From: Candidatus Poribacteria bacterium
Lineage (GTDB): Bacteria > Poribacteria > WGA-4E > PCPOR2b
DNA: 64,000 nucleotides
Assembly (NCBI GenBank): GCA_003635265.1
Contig: PYIZ01000053.1
Coordinates: 124,001-188,000 of the forward strand
Reading direction: 5' to 3'
Shown here piece by piece: positions 28,147-36,612 of this stretch. Position numbers and translations under genes: made by a program. Position 1 is the first letter of the stretch, and each line of letters starts with the position of its first letter. The notes beneath the pieces are model-generated. The model was not told the DNA's origin, searched no databases, and saw nothing but the letters and a program-made list of their open reading frames with translations.

Positions 28147-28695
28147 TTATTGGATGATTTCGCACTGAAAACGTTCCACAAATAGAGCAGCCTGTCTTCT
28201 TGCTTCTGATTCATCCTCACCACCGTATATTATGCGTGGTCCACGGTTTTCCACAGAGTCAACCAAATGGGCAGTGGCAATCCATCGAGTGTTAGTAGTA
28301 TCTGGGGATACTGTAACATATTTTATCAAATCAGGATTTAAGTCATTTAGCGAGGGATCCGGACCGAAACGATTTGAACCTTCAGTACCCTTAAAAAATC
28401 CACATTCAAAAATCCTCCACCCCATACCGAAAACTGGAATAAATTCGATAAACAGCCACCAACCTGATTTATCCATGTCATGCCAACGTTTTACTATTAT
28501 CGGGAAAACCACATAGAATGTGAGCAAAAGTAACAAAACAAGCGGTACAGTAACGATGAAAGAAATCAAGTCACTACTGTGAGGGAGAACAAGAACACAA
28601 CTAAAGAAAACCAGTACCCGCATGCCAATCGCGCACCAATAGGTCCTCCGGCTTATTCTTCCTTTATATGAGAAAAAAATTGACCAAATACTCAT
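28147..28695 (-). CDS. DUF805 membrane protein
   Basis: A 182-residue protein with the DUF805 signature: FFSYKGRISRRTYW at the N-terminus, then three hydrophobic spans, KRWHDMDKSGWW, and GTEGSNRFGPDPS. An unusual hydrophilic C-terminal extension (about 125-182, ending FVERFQCEIIQ) is not part of DUF805. It reads like a short alpha/beta domain (WIATAHLVDSVENRGPRIIYGGEDESEAR). AAGGAGG lies directly upstream of the ATG. The family function is unknown; it is an integral inner-membrane protein. Confidence 0.85.
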   Translation of the reverse strand: MSIWSIFFSYKGRISRRTYWCAIGMRVLVFFSCVLVLPHSSDLISFIVTVPLVLLLLLTFYVVFPIIVKRWHDMDKSGWWLFIEFIPVFGMGWRIFECGFFKGTEGSNRFGPDPSLNDLNPDLIKYVTVSPDTTNTRWIATAHLVDSVENRGPRIIYGGEDESEARRQAALFVERFQCEIIQ

Positions 28696-28895
28696 CTTTA
28701 TTGACCTCCTTCGATTAGGCGATGACTGCTAATCGAATTGCACTACAAGAAAGACACATCATCGCTATCTACTACTAATTCACACTGAGGTCGTCCCAAA
28801 GTTCCAGTTATCGCACGAAATTTAAACTTCGGCGTTACCATGCGTAACTTGCACAGTCTTCTTAGGACACGATCCCTGTGCACAAATATTGGAGG

Positions 28896-29729
28896 TCAAA
28901 CATATTCCAGATACGCTTGCTTGATGCGTTCGAGGAACTCTTTCTGATTGCTTTCCCACAAGCGGTTGGAGAAAATCTCAACTTCGTGGAAACCGGTAAA
29001 CCCGGCAGCTTCCACCCAAGACCGAATCTCCCGAATCCGAATAATACCCTCACCCATCAATCCACGGTCATTGAGCATATCTTCCATGTCCATTTTCCAG
29101 TCGCAGATGTGAAAAGCAAACAGGTTACCGTGTTCGCCGCAACGTTTGCATTCGTTTTGTAAATCTGGATCCCACCAGAGATGAAAGACATCGACCGCCA
29201 CACCGATATAGGGGGAATTAAATCTCTCAGCGAATTCATTGGCGGTTTTCAGGGTACAGATAGCAGAACGGGAATCGGCATACATGGGGTGGAGCGGTTC
29301 AATTGCCAACTTGATGTTGTGTGCTTCGGCGTAAGGCAGGAGGGTTTCTAAGCCGGTATGAATCTGAGCAATCGATCGGTGGATCGACTGTCCGGGCAGC
29401 GCGCCACACACAAGGACGACTATCGGTGCCCCTAGTGCGCTAGCTTCATCAATCGCCCGCCGATTATCGTCAAAAGAGGTTTGGATTTCAGTGTTGGTTT
29501 TGCCAGTAAAAAATCCGCCGCGAACAAGGGAGACAACTTCCATTCCAGCCCCCCGAATTTGCTCGCCAATTTTCGCCGCCTCCCGGCTTTCCAAGAGGTC
29601 GCGCCAGACAGAGACCGCTTTCACCCCGGCTTTCGGATAGTTTTCGATGATCTCCTCAATTGACCACGGCTTAGTGGTTATCGTGTGAACACAAAGGCGG
29701 TCAAGATTCGTTAGTTTTTCAGAACTCAC
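28896..29729 (-). CDS. Sugar phosphate isomerase/epimerase, xylose-isomerase-like TIM barrel
   Basis: A 277-residue AP-endonuclease-2-like barrel. Motifs include GVKAVSVWRD, IKLAIEPLHPMY (metal-binding Glu), VAVDVFHLWWDPDL (Asp, His), FAFHICDWK and GFHEVEIFS (last Glu). The frame reaches an ATG at 29777, but that segment is the antisense of a dispersed REP palindrome. GTG at 29729, preceded by GAGGG, is a better start. Such enzymes isomerise or epimerise keto sugars or inosose. It lies downstream of a second, related barrel gene on the same strand. Confidence 0.8.
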   Translation of the reverse strand: MSSEKLTNLDRLCVHTITTKPWSIEEIIENYPKAGVKAVSVWRDLLESREAAKIGEQIRGAGMEVVSLVRGGFFTGKTNTEIQTSFDDNRRAIDEASALGAPIVVLVCGALPGQSIHRSIAQIHTGLETLLPYAEAHNIKLAIEPLHPMYADSRSAICTLKTANEFAERFNSPYIGVAVDVFHLWWDPDLQNECKRCGEHGNLFAFHICDWKMDMEDMLNDRGLMGEGIIRIREIRSWVEAAGFTGFHEVEIFSNRLWESNQKEFLERIKQAYLEYV

Positions 29730-29765
29730 CCTACTATCCCTCACTAGAGTTACACATTTCGGTTT

Positions 29766-29787
29766 GTAGTAGCGCAATTCATTGCGC
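29766..29787 (+). repeat. REP-like palindrome, stem class GCGCAAT (copy 2)
   Basis: GTAG, TA, then GCGCAATTCATTGCGC, as at 4786. It lies immediately upstream of the start of the isomerase gene, so it is transcribed in its leader. Confidence 0.65.
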
Positions 29788-29828
29788 GTCCCGGCAGGCG
29801 CACCCGATTACAAATCGAAGATCTTACT

Positions 29829-29853
29829 GTAGGGGCAACCCTCGTGGGTGCCC
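29829..29853 (+). repeat. REP-like palindrome, stem class GGGCA-CCC
   Basis: GTAG followed by GGGCAACCC-TCGT-GGGTGCCC. It is the second REP-type unit in the 126-base gap between the two isomerase genes. Confidence 0.6.
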
Positions 29854-29855
29854 GC

Positions 29856-30788
29856 CTATCCTTCAGCTTCAACCTTGTGGATGAGTGCCTTGAGATTGGC
29901 GTAATTGATACGCATCGCTTCTTCAGCGGAGTCACTAGGCGGCTGAAAATGGGTTGCGATCGATAACACAGCATCACACTGGTGATCGCGCAGGTTGTGC
30001 AGCACTGTCAGGTAGTCAACATCACCCTCACCGATAGGACAGTACTCAAAATTGAGATGCAGTCCATCAATTACACGCAAATCTTTCAGGTGGAGTCCAT
30101 GCAGGTAGGAGCGCACATTGCCAAAGCCCGTGGTCTCGGTATCCGATTCCCCACAGTTGGTGTTATCTGCGGGACCCCACATGACTTTAAGCCGTTTTGA
30201 ACCAACCGCTTCAACAACACGGCGGAAGTTGCCGGTCGTATTGGTGTAGTTCCAAGGCATCATGCTGAGAGCGACATCGACATCGTACTGTTCAGCTTCC
30301 TCTGCGACCATCGAGAACGCTTTCACTAGCTTCTCCATGTCAATGTCGGCGATGACACCACCCCGAGTCCGCCAGCGCATGGGCCAAGTCGGTTTGCCAG
30401 CACTGTACTCGCCGGGCCAAGCGAATGTGAAGATATTCACCGCAGGTATTCCCAAACGGACAGCGACCTCTAAGGAACGTTTGAAGTTATCAAATTCCTT
30501 GCGGAATGCCGGATGCATCTCCAGTGTGTCCAGATCCAGATCGGTTAGATGAAGCTGCTTGAAAGGATTGCTCGCGCCTATCACGAAGATCTCTAGACCG
30601 TGTTGTGCCACGCGCGCTCCCATGCGATCTATCTCGGCATCGCTCATCTCAGCGATCGGTGGTTCATCAGGTAGACTATTAAACCAAACATACTCTGCGC
30701 CAATATCCTTTGCCTTTGCTAATGCCTCATCGAAGGGCAGGCGCAACTCAGGTAGATACATTCCAAGTTTGAAGCGATAGTCAGTCAT
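29856..30788 (-). CDS. Sugar phosphate isomerase/epimerase-like TIM barrel
   Basis: A 310-residue barrel. FKLGMYLPELRLPFDEALAKAK opens like xylose-isomerase-like proteins. AEYVWFNSLP, VALSMMPWNY, VMWGPADNTNCGE, HGLHLKDLRVID and YCPIGEGDVDYLTVL (metal-site Glu/Asp) mark the usual strands. Sequence similarity to the neighbouring isomerase at 28896 is low, so they are distinct families of the same fold rather than a recent duplication. GAGGG precedes the ATG. The substrate is unknown. Together with the VOC and ThDP genes it may belong to a sugar-acid or inositol-type catabolic region; this is inference. Confidence 0.78.
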   Translation of the reverse strand: MTDYRFKLGMYLPELRLPFDEALAKAKDIGAEYVWFNSLPDEPPIAEMSDAEIDRMGARVAQHGLEIFVIGASNPFKQLHLTDLDLDTLEMHPAFRKEFDNFKRSLEVAVRLGIPAVNIFTFAWPGEYSAGKPTWPMRWRTRGGVIADIDMEKLVKAFSMVAEEAEQYDVDVALSMMPWNYTNTTGNFRRVVEAVGSKRLKVMWGPADNTNCGESDTETTGFGNVRSYLHGLHLKDLRVIDGLHLNFEYCPIGEGDVDYLTVLHNLRDHQCDAVLSIATHFQPPSDSAEEAMRINYANLKALIHKVEAEG

Positions 30789-30966
30789 TTTTCATGCCCT
30801 CATGGGAATAACTTTTGTGGGTTTCAGTGATTTCGTAGGTTGGGTTGAACGGTTGAAAGCACCTCACTATCAAAGACGCTAAAGCGTACTTATTTCAACA
30901 CCACGTTTTTCCAGATAACGAGAGTGAAACCCAACATTCACCGTCAATGAATCAGTTTTGCTCGAT

Positions 30967-31389
30967 TCACTGCGAGTTGGGGTGCAGTGTTGTACCGGGC
31001 CAATTAGTATCAGTGCCATTCACATCAACAGTAATTCCGTCCGGATCTTCCACCTTGAACGCCAGTTCTTCGAGATTATCCGGGTCCAGCGGCTCTTTAC
31101 CGCCGAGACCGTCCGAGAAGATTTCGTATCCCATCTCTCGGAGGCGTTTCGCCGCTGCAGCGACATCAGGCACACCGACACCGATATGCAGGTAGTCAAG
31201 CATTCCGCCTAAATGTGCAGGGCGTTTCTCGCCTTGGTGTTGGAACACTGCAAAGTTGTGATAGCCATCTGTGAGGTCGTAACGGCTTCCACGGTGTTGG
31301 GCAACCTTCAACCCCAAACCATCGCGCCAGAAACGGATTGAACGCTCAAGGTTAGAAGCGCGTATTCCCACATGAAGTAAGGTGCTCAT
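30967..31389 (-). CDS. VOC superfamily (glyoxalase/bleomycin-resistance-like) protein
   Basis: A 140-residue two-module beta-alpha-beta-beta-beta protein. LLHVGIRASNLERSIRFWRDGLGL is the first module with its N-terminal metal His. DYLHIGVGVPDVAAAAKRL opens the second, and AFKVEDPDGITVDVNG ends it. AAGGAGGG lies upstream of the ATG. VOC proteins include glyoxalase I, dioxygenases and epimerases, so the reaction cannot be given. It is adjacent to, and reads in the same direction as, the isomerase at 29856. Confidence 0.82.
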   Translation of the reverse strand: MSTLLHVGIRASNLERSIRFWRDGLGLKVAQHRGSRYDLTDGYHNFAVFQHQGEKRPAHLGGMLDYLHIGVGVPDVAAAAKRLREMGYEIFSDGLGGKEPLDPDNLEELAFKVEDPDGITVDVNGTDTNWPGTTLHPNSQ

Positions 31390-31716
31390 AACAAACCCTC
31401 CTTATCTTGCTAATTAGATTTTCTTCCCATTCTGCCACATCTGGAACTGGGCAAATTCTTTTTCTAGATATGTCTCAAACCTGTCGATTTGATTATAAAG
31501 CATCTCGAAAAATGAAACCAGCGAAAAAACGAAAAACTGTGAATTACAAGAGCTGGAAGATCGGTTGGACGGCCTACCCTGCCATCCTTCCACGCTTTTC
31601 CCTGCGTTCTCCGCGTCTCTGCGGTAAGCTTTCAAAAGGACTCGTTTCCCGCCCCTCAGTAATGAACCAATGAACCAATGTACTAATGAACAAATTGTAT
31701 TCACGTTTCACTTCGG
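31390..31716. repeat. Intergenic region with AATGAACC repeat
   Basis: 327 bases without a gene. At 31662-31715 it holds a run of AATGAACCA/AATGTACTA/AATGAACAAA units followed by TTCACGTTTCAC. Closely similar blocks occur at 48985-49020 and 51250-51311. It also holds a stretch reading CTGCGTTCTCCGCGTCTCTG, resembling common filler repeats. No further structure was recognised. Confidence 0.55.
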
Positions 31717-33273
31717 TTAATACTGTCGATCCATCTTGCCAACGGGCACCTCAATAACCCTCGGCGCATCAGCCGCGAGTGCGTCACGCAATGCCGCTTC
31801 CAATTCTCCGGCATCGTGCACCCGGACGCCTTCCACACCATACGCTTCAGCCAACTTGACAAAGTCTGGGTTATACAGTTCTGTTCCAAGCACATGTCCG
31901 TTAAACTGTTCGATCTGAGCGCGGAGGACATTCCCGTAAGCGTTGTCGTTGAACACAATCACCACCACGTTGATACCATACTGAACGGCGGTCGCCAACT
32001 CCTGCGAATTGTAGAGAAAACCGCCATCACCGGAGGCTACCACCACTGCTTTATCCGGTTTCGCTATCTTCGCGCCAAGTGCCACAGGAAACGCAACGCC
32101 GAGATTGCCCGCCGAAATGAGGTAACTCCTCGGTTCATACACCGGATAATAACTACGACTGTAGTACCCCATTTGGTTCATACCCTGGATGAAGATACCG
32201 TCGTCAGGAATCGCTGCCCGCATCGCCTGCATAAATCCCCATTGAGGCTGGAGCTGAATCTTTGGATCAAACCGCGCAGCATTGATGAGACGTACCTCGT
32301 CTGTGCAACTTGGACGTGCAGCCGTTGTAGCTGAAACGATACGATAAATTGCTTCCAAACAGCGTCTTGCATCCCCCAAAATGCCGAGGCAGCGATCGGT
32401 TGTACGCTCTATGGTCGCCTTATCTATATCAATACGGATAATCCGCCGTTTATCGTCACCGTCACCAAAGCGAGATGTTCCCACGGCGAGGATGACATCC
32501 CGCTGGGCGAGCCATTTTCGGAGGAGATCAAAGCGGAGTTCACCCATGCCGAGAGAAAGCGGGTGACGGTCTGATATTACCCCTTTGCTTTCCCGACCAG
32601 TCACCACCGGTGCCTGTAGATGCTCTGCTAATGCTTGAAGTACTTGTGAACCCCCTGAACGCTGCACGCCGGTCCCAGCCCAAATAGCCGGACGTTTCGC
32701 CTCTGTGAGGAGATGTGCCGCCTGTGCAATGTGCTCCAGCTCGCCAGCGGGCGGGTCGTACGATTCCGTTGCAAGCAATTTGACCTCCGCTTCCGCTGCT
32801 AACACCTCGTGTGGCACCTCAAGGTATACGGGACGGGGGCGACCAGTTTTCAGATGATAGAAGGCTTCATGAACAACTGCCGGCACGTCCGCAGGGTTGG
32901 TGGCGCGCGCTGCCCACTTGGTAATCTGTCGAACCGAAGCCATCTCATCGTTAGAGCTTTGGTCGTGTCTGCCGGTCACTACCAATATGGGTGAAGACAC
33001 AGAATGAGCCGTTGCAATACCGGTCGAAGCATTAAACACACCCGCTCCTGGCACTACCAATGCGGTTGCAATATTTCCACTGACACGGGCATATCCGTCT
33101 GCCATGTGCGTGGTTGCCTGTTCGTGCCGCGTAGTGAAGTAGTGAATCCCCGGCTCTTCGTAAATTCCATCTATTGCTTCGTACTGTCCGGCTCCGGGCA
33201 ATCCGAACACAACCCGCACCCCTTCTCGGTACAGCGATTTTGCGAGTGCCTGACCTCCGGTCATCTTGGTCAT
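31717..33273 (-). CDS. Thiamine-diphosphate-dependent enzyme, acetolactate synthase-like
   Basis: A 518-residue three-domain ThDP enzyme. The Pyr domain has VVFGLPGAGQYEAIDGI and the catalytic Glu in RHEQATTHMADGYAR. The central domain (about 190-330) has PAIWAGTGVQRSG. The PP domain has VASGDGGFLYNSQELATA and ends the GDG-x(25)-N motif with NDNAYGN. The family includes acetolactate synthase, benzoylformate decarboxylase, oxalyl-CoA decarboxylase and sulfoacetaldehyde acetyltransferase. The residues do not single out one. No acetolactate synthase small subunit follows, which argues against branched-chain amino acid synthesis. AGGAGA lies before the ATG. Confidence 0.85.
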   Translation of the reverse strand: MTKMTGGQALAKSLYREGVRVVFGLPGAGQYEAIDGIYEEPGIHYFTTRHEQATTHMADGYARVSGNIATALVVPGAGVFNASTGIATAHSVSSPILVVTGRHDQSSNDEMASVRQITKWAARATNPADVPAVVHEAFYHLKTGRPRPVYLEVPHEVLAAEAEVKLLATESYDPPAGELEHIAQAAHLLTEAKRPAIWAGTGVQRSGGSQVLQALAEHLQAPVVTGRESKGVISDRHPLSLGMGELRFDLLRKWLAQRDVILAVGTSRFGDGDDKRRIIRIDIDKATIERTTDRCLGILGDARRCLEAIYRIVSATTAARPSCTDEVRLINAARFDPKIQLQPQWGFMQAMRAAIPDDGIFIQGMNQMGYYSRSYYPVYEPRSYLISAGNLGVAFPVALGAKIAKPDKAVVVASGDGGFLYNSQELATAVQYGINVVVIVFNDNAYGNVLRAQIEQFNGHVLGTELYNPDFVKLAEAYGVEGVRVHDAGELEAALRDALAADAPRVIEVPVGKMDRQY

Positions 33274-33422
33274 TATATTTTATCTCCTATGATTGCGGTT
33301 AAAACTATGTGAATTTGCTATCTGAGGTATGTACACGGCGAGTATAGTTTAGCAGGCGATCTCAGACACTTTATCATATATCCTGTCAGTTGTCAAAGCC
33401 AATTCGTCCATCTCTTTTCTTA

Positions 33423-33451
33423 TGGACAGGTGATGAGCGTGGTGGTATAAT
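33423..33451 (+). promoter_or_regulatory. Candidate promoter upstream of CBS-korAB cluster
   Basis: TGGACA (33423-33428), 17 bases, TATAAT (33446-33451), reading toward the CBS genes about 290 bases downstream. The rest of the 466-base gap 33274-33739 shows nothing recognisable. Confidence 0.4.
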
Positions 33452-33739
33452 TGTCATTAGATGAAATAGTTTTCATAACTACCACAAAGAAACAAACAGG
33501 TGGACGACCTAGAAACTTCATAGTGAGATTCATCGTTAAATAATAATGACAAAAACTTGCCCTATTGTTGAAGCTCCTGTGCCCAATTATTCATTTTTAT
33601 AATGTCTACTTTGAACCATTTCAACTTGCAAAATGCCGAGGGTGTATGCTACCATTTGCACACTATAACCGCTAACCCATTCAACCAGTTTTGCAAAAGA
33701 AACATGATTGATTCGGAAGTTGATTGAAAGGAGAAAGCC

Positions 33740-34180
33740 ATGGACGCGCAAACCTTATCTTTACCGATTAGCATACTGAACCTCAATCAACCCTGCACTG
33801 TGGAGATGGGCACACCTATTTCGGAGGTTATCGACCTGATGCAGAAAGGGCGATTTGGGTGTGTGTTGGTTGTCGATGTACGCGAGCGGCTCACCGGCAT
33901 CATCACGGAACGGGATTTACTCGTTCACATCGCCGAGGTACGGGCAAACCCCGACACGGTTCGAGTGGATGATATCATGACGCCATCGCCGGAATCATTG
34001 CGCCCCACTGATTCTATGGCATTTGCCTTGAACCTCATGCACCTCGGTCACTTCCGTCATATTCCATTGCTCGTCGGAGAGTCCGATGAAGGTGAAGGTG
34101 TATACCCGGCTAGTGTGGTATCAAGCAAGGATATTGCAAACTATGTCGCTGCGTTTTTGGAGGAAGAGAAGGAGGGATGA
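33740..34180 (+). CDS. CBS-domain pair protein
   Basis: A 146-residue protein made of two CBS motifs. The first is around VEMGTPISEVIDLMQKGRFGCVLVVD with RLTGIITERDLLVHI. The second is around DDIMTPSPESLRPTDSMAFALNLMHLGHFRHIPLL. CBS pairs bind adenine nucleotides and act as energy sensors. GAAAGGAG precedes the ATG. It is separated by three bases from a second CBS protein and then korAB, so the four genes look like one operon. This suggests nucleotide-responsive control of the ferredoxin oxidoreductase. Confidence 0.85.
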   Translation: MDAQTLSLPISILNLNQPCTVEMGTPISEVIDLMQKGRFGCVLVVDVRERLTGIITERDLLVHIAEVRANPDTVRVDDIMTPSPESLRPTDSMAFALNLMHLGHFRHIPLLVGESDEGEGVYPASVVSSKDIANYVAAFLEEEKEG

Positions 34181-34183
34181 ACC

Positions 34184-34726
34184 GTGCTTTACCAAGAAAT
34201 CGTTGAAGAAGAAATGGCTATCATGGACGAGGAAACCCCCGATGAGCCATCAAAAACCTTGAGTCCTCACGAGATTCATGTTCCGCTTCACTCTTTGATG
34301 CATCCCCCTGTTACAATTGACAGTGGAAGGAGCACACAAGAAGCGATCGATCGAATGCTCGACAATAAGGTGGGTGCCATCCTCATTGTATCCGATGGGG
34401 TTCTCAAAGGGATTTTCGGTGAGCGAGATGTGCTGCTGAAAATCCTAAACAAGCCGGTGGGTGATTTGACACAGATTCCTATTGAGCAATTTATGAAAGC
34501 CGATCCGCAGGCTGCCTATGTAGAAGATTCCCTTGATACAGCGATACTCTATATGGCGCAAGGAGGTTATCGCCATATACCCATCGTAAACGAACAAAAC
34601 CAGCCGGTTGGCATAGTGTCAATTCGCCACATTATCTCTTATCTTGTCGAACATTTTCCGCAAGAAGTACTAACCCTACCGCCCAAACCAGATAATGACG
34701 CGATGAAATCCCGTGAAGGAGCGTGA
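34184..34726 (+). CDS. CBS-domain pair protein, GTG start
   Basis: A 180-residue protein beginning at GTG 34184, three bases after the preceding stop. An acidic N-terminal tail (about 1-35, EEEMAIMDEETPDEPS) precedes two CBS motifs: LMHPPVTIDSGRSTQEAIDRML with GIFGERDVLLKIL, and FMKADPQAAYVEDSLDTAILYM with GYRHIPIV and GIVSIRHIISYL. It is paralogous to the preceding gene, so the pair may form a hetero-oligomer. It lies 47 bases before korA's likely start. Confidence 0.85.
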   Translation: MLYQEIVEEEMAIMDEETPDEPSKTLSPHEIHVPLHSLMHPPVTIDSGRSTQEAIDRMLDNKVGAILIVSDGVLKGIFGERDVLLKILNKPVGDLTQIPIEQFMKADPQAAYVEDSLDTAILYMAQGGYRHIPIVNEQNQPVGIVSIRHIISYLVEHFPQEVLTLPPKPDNDAMKSREGA

Positions 34727-34773
34727 GTCCTGCTTTTGTAAGGACAGGTATAAATAGAAAGAAGGATAGATGG

Positions 34774-36612
34774 ATGAAAAAAAAGAAACAATCGATAGAG
34801 GAGGCGACGATTCTGTTTGCGAGCGATTCTGGAGGTGGCGCGCAGAGCATTGGAACGCAAATGACCGAGGCTTCCGCAATCGCAGGGAATGATGTTGCGA
34901 CGTTGCCAGATTATCCTGCGGAGATTCGTGCCCCTGCCGGCTCATTGGCTGGGATTTCAGGGTTCCAGCTCCGCTTTTCCAGTTTGACGATTCATACGCC
35001 CGGTGATCTCTGTGATGTTCTCGTGGCGATGAATCCAGCAGCATTAAAGGTCAACATTGATAAACTCAAACCGAACGGGATCCTTATCGTTGATATAGAT
35101 AATTTCGCCCGACGCAACCTCAGACTGGCTGGATACAGTAGTAATCCTCTTGAAGATGGTTCGTTGACACAGTTTCAGGTATTTCCGATCGAACTGACCC
35201 GCCTCACAAGAGAAGCATTGAAAGACACGAATCTCACGCAACGCGAGGTCGATCGGTGCAAGAACTTTTACGCACTTGGGATGGTATGTTGGATGTATAA
35301 CCGCCCGATGGACTATGCGTTTCAGTGGCTCGAGGAGAAGTTTGCCACAAAGCCACAATACATCGAAGCCAATACCCTTGCATTGAAAGCTGGCAATATA
35401 TATTGCGAAGTTACGGAGCAGTTTGCGACCTCTTATGAAATCAAGCCAGCCAAGTTTGCGCCGGGGACATATCGTAATATCGAAGGAAATATGGCGACGG
35501 CACTAGGATTAGTCGCTGCCTCTCAAAAATCCGGCTTGCAGCTCGTCTATGGCAGTTACCCGATCACACCCGCAAGCACTATTCTCCACGAACTGGCACG
35601 ATATAGAAACTTCGGAGTCAAAACAATGCAGATGGAGGATGAAATTGCAGCGGTTGGTGTTGCAATCGGTGCTGCATTTAGCGGTGCACTAGGTGCCACT
35701 GGAAGTAGTGGTCCCGGCATTGCCCTCAAAGCGGAAGCCATCAATCTTGCCATGATCGCGGAGTTACCAATGGTTGTCTGCAATATTCAGAGAGCTGGTC
35801 CCTCGACAGGAATGCCAACAAAAACCGAACAGGCAGATCTCCTACAGATGTTTTATGGACGAAATGGCGAGTCGCCGCTCCCCGTGATTGCTGCCTCGCG
35901 TCCGTCCGATTGTTTTGAAACTGTCTATGAAGCCTGCCGAATTGCTATCAAATACATGACGCCGGTCATTTTCATGTCAGATCTTTATATCGCGTTCGGT
36001 GCCGAACCTTGGCTTATTCCGAAGGTGTCGGATCTGCCGGCGATTGATGTGCATTTTCCGACCGACACCAACGGATTTGAGCCTTATCTCCGCGATGAAG
36101 CAACGCTAGCACGTCCTTGGGCACTTCCGGGCACCCCCGGTTTGGAACATCGGATTGGTGGGTTGGAGAAAGAAGACGTTTCAGGCAATGTCAGTTATGA
36201 CCCTGACAACCATGAGCAGATGGTTCATCTCAGAGCGGAAAAAGTCGCTCGCATCGTGGACGATATGCCACCCACAGAGATTTTTGGCGAATCAGGTGCT
36301 GAACTCCTTGTGTTAAGTTGGGGTGGATCGTACGGTGCAGTCAGAACAGCCGTTGAGCATAAACAAGCGGAAGGCGAATCAGTTGCCCATGTGCACCTGC
36401 GCTATCTCAACCCCCTTCCCAAGGATCTCGGCGACATTATGAAGGGATTCAAAAGGGTGCTTATTCCTGAGTTGAATCTAGGGCAGTTGCGCCTACTAAT
36501 CCGCGCAGAGTATTTGATAGATGCCGTTGGCCTCAATAAAATCCAAGGACAACCGTTTCATGTATTTGAAATTGAATCTAAAATTGATGAGTTGTTAAGA
36601 GGTGCCGCATGA
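34774..36612 (+). CDS. korA: 2-oxoacid:ferredoxin oxidoreductase subunit alpha (gamma-alpha fusion)
   Basis: 612 residues from ATG 34774, which has GAAGGA upstream; the frame extends to GTG 34723. The N-terminal gamma-type domain (about 1-190: LFASDSGGGAQSIGTQMTEA, PDYPAEIRAP) is followed by the pyrimidine-binding alpha domain (GNMATALGLVAA, YGSYPITPAS, MEDEIAAVGVAIGAAFSG). The order gamma-alpha is that of KorA/VorA-like two-subunit enzymes. With korB it oxidises 2-oxoglutarate or a related 2-oxoacid plus CoA to acyl-CoA, CO2 and reduced ferredoxin. The last four bases overlap korB (ATGA). Two CBS genes precede it. Confidence 0.9.
   Translation: MKKKKQSIEEATILFASDSGGGAQSIGTQMTEASAIAGNDVATLPDYPAEIRAPAGSLAGISGFQLRFSSLTIHTPGDLCDVLVAMNPAALKVNIDKLKPNGILIVDIDNFARRNLRLAGYSSNPLEDGSLTQFQVFPIELTRLTREALKDTNLTQREVDRCKNFYALGMVCWMYNRPMDYAFQWLEEKFATKPQYIEANTLALKAGNIYCEVTEQFATSYEIKPAKFAPGTYRNIEGNMATALGLVAASQKSGLQLVYGSYPITPASTILHELARYRNFGVKTMQMEDEIAAVGVAIGAAFSGALGATGSSGPGIALKAEAINLAMIAELPMVVCNIQRAGPSTGMPTKTEQADLLQMFYGRNGESPLPVIAASRPSDCFETVYEACRIAIKYMTPVIFMSDLYIAFGAEPWLIPKVSDLPAIDVHFPTDTNGFEPYLRDEATLARPWALPGTPGLEHRIGGLEKEDVSGNVSYDPDNHEQMVHLRAEKVARIVDDMPPTEIFGESGAELLVLSWGGSYGAVRTAVEHKQAEGESVAHVHLRYLNPLPKDLGDIMKGFKRVLIPELNLGQLRLLIRAEYLIDAVGLNKIQGQPFHVFEIESKIDELLRGAA

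Noticed and set aside
29730-29777. N-terminal extension of the isomerase at 28896
   Set aside because: The extension is the antisense of a REP palindrome found elsewhere; GTG 29729 fits the family start.
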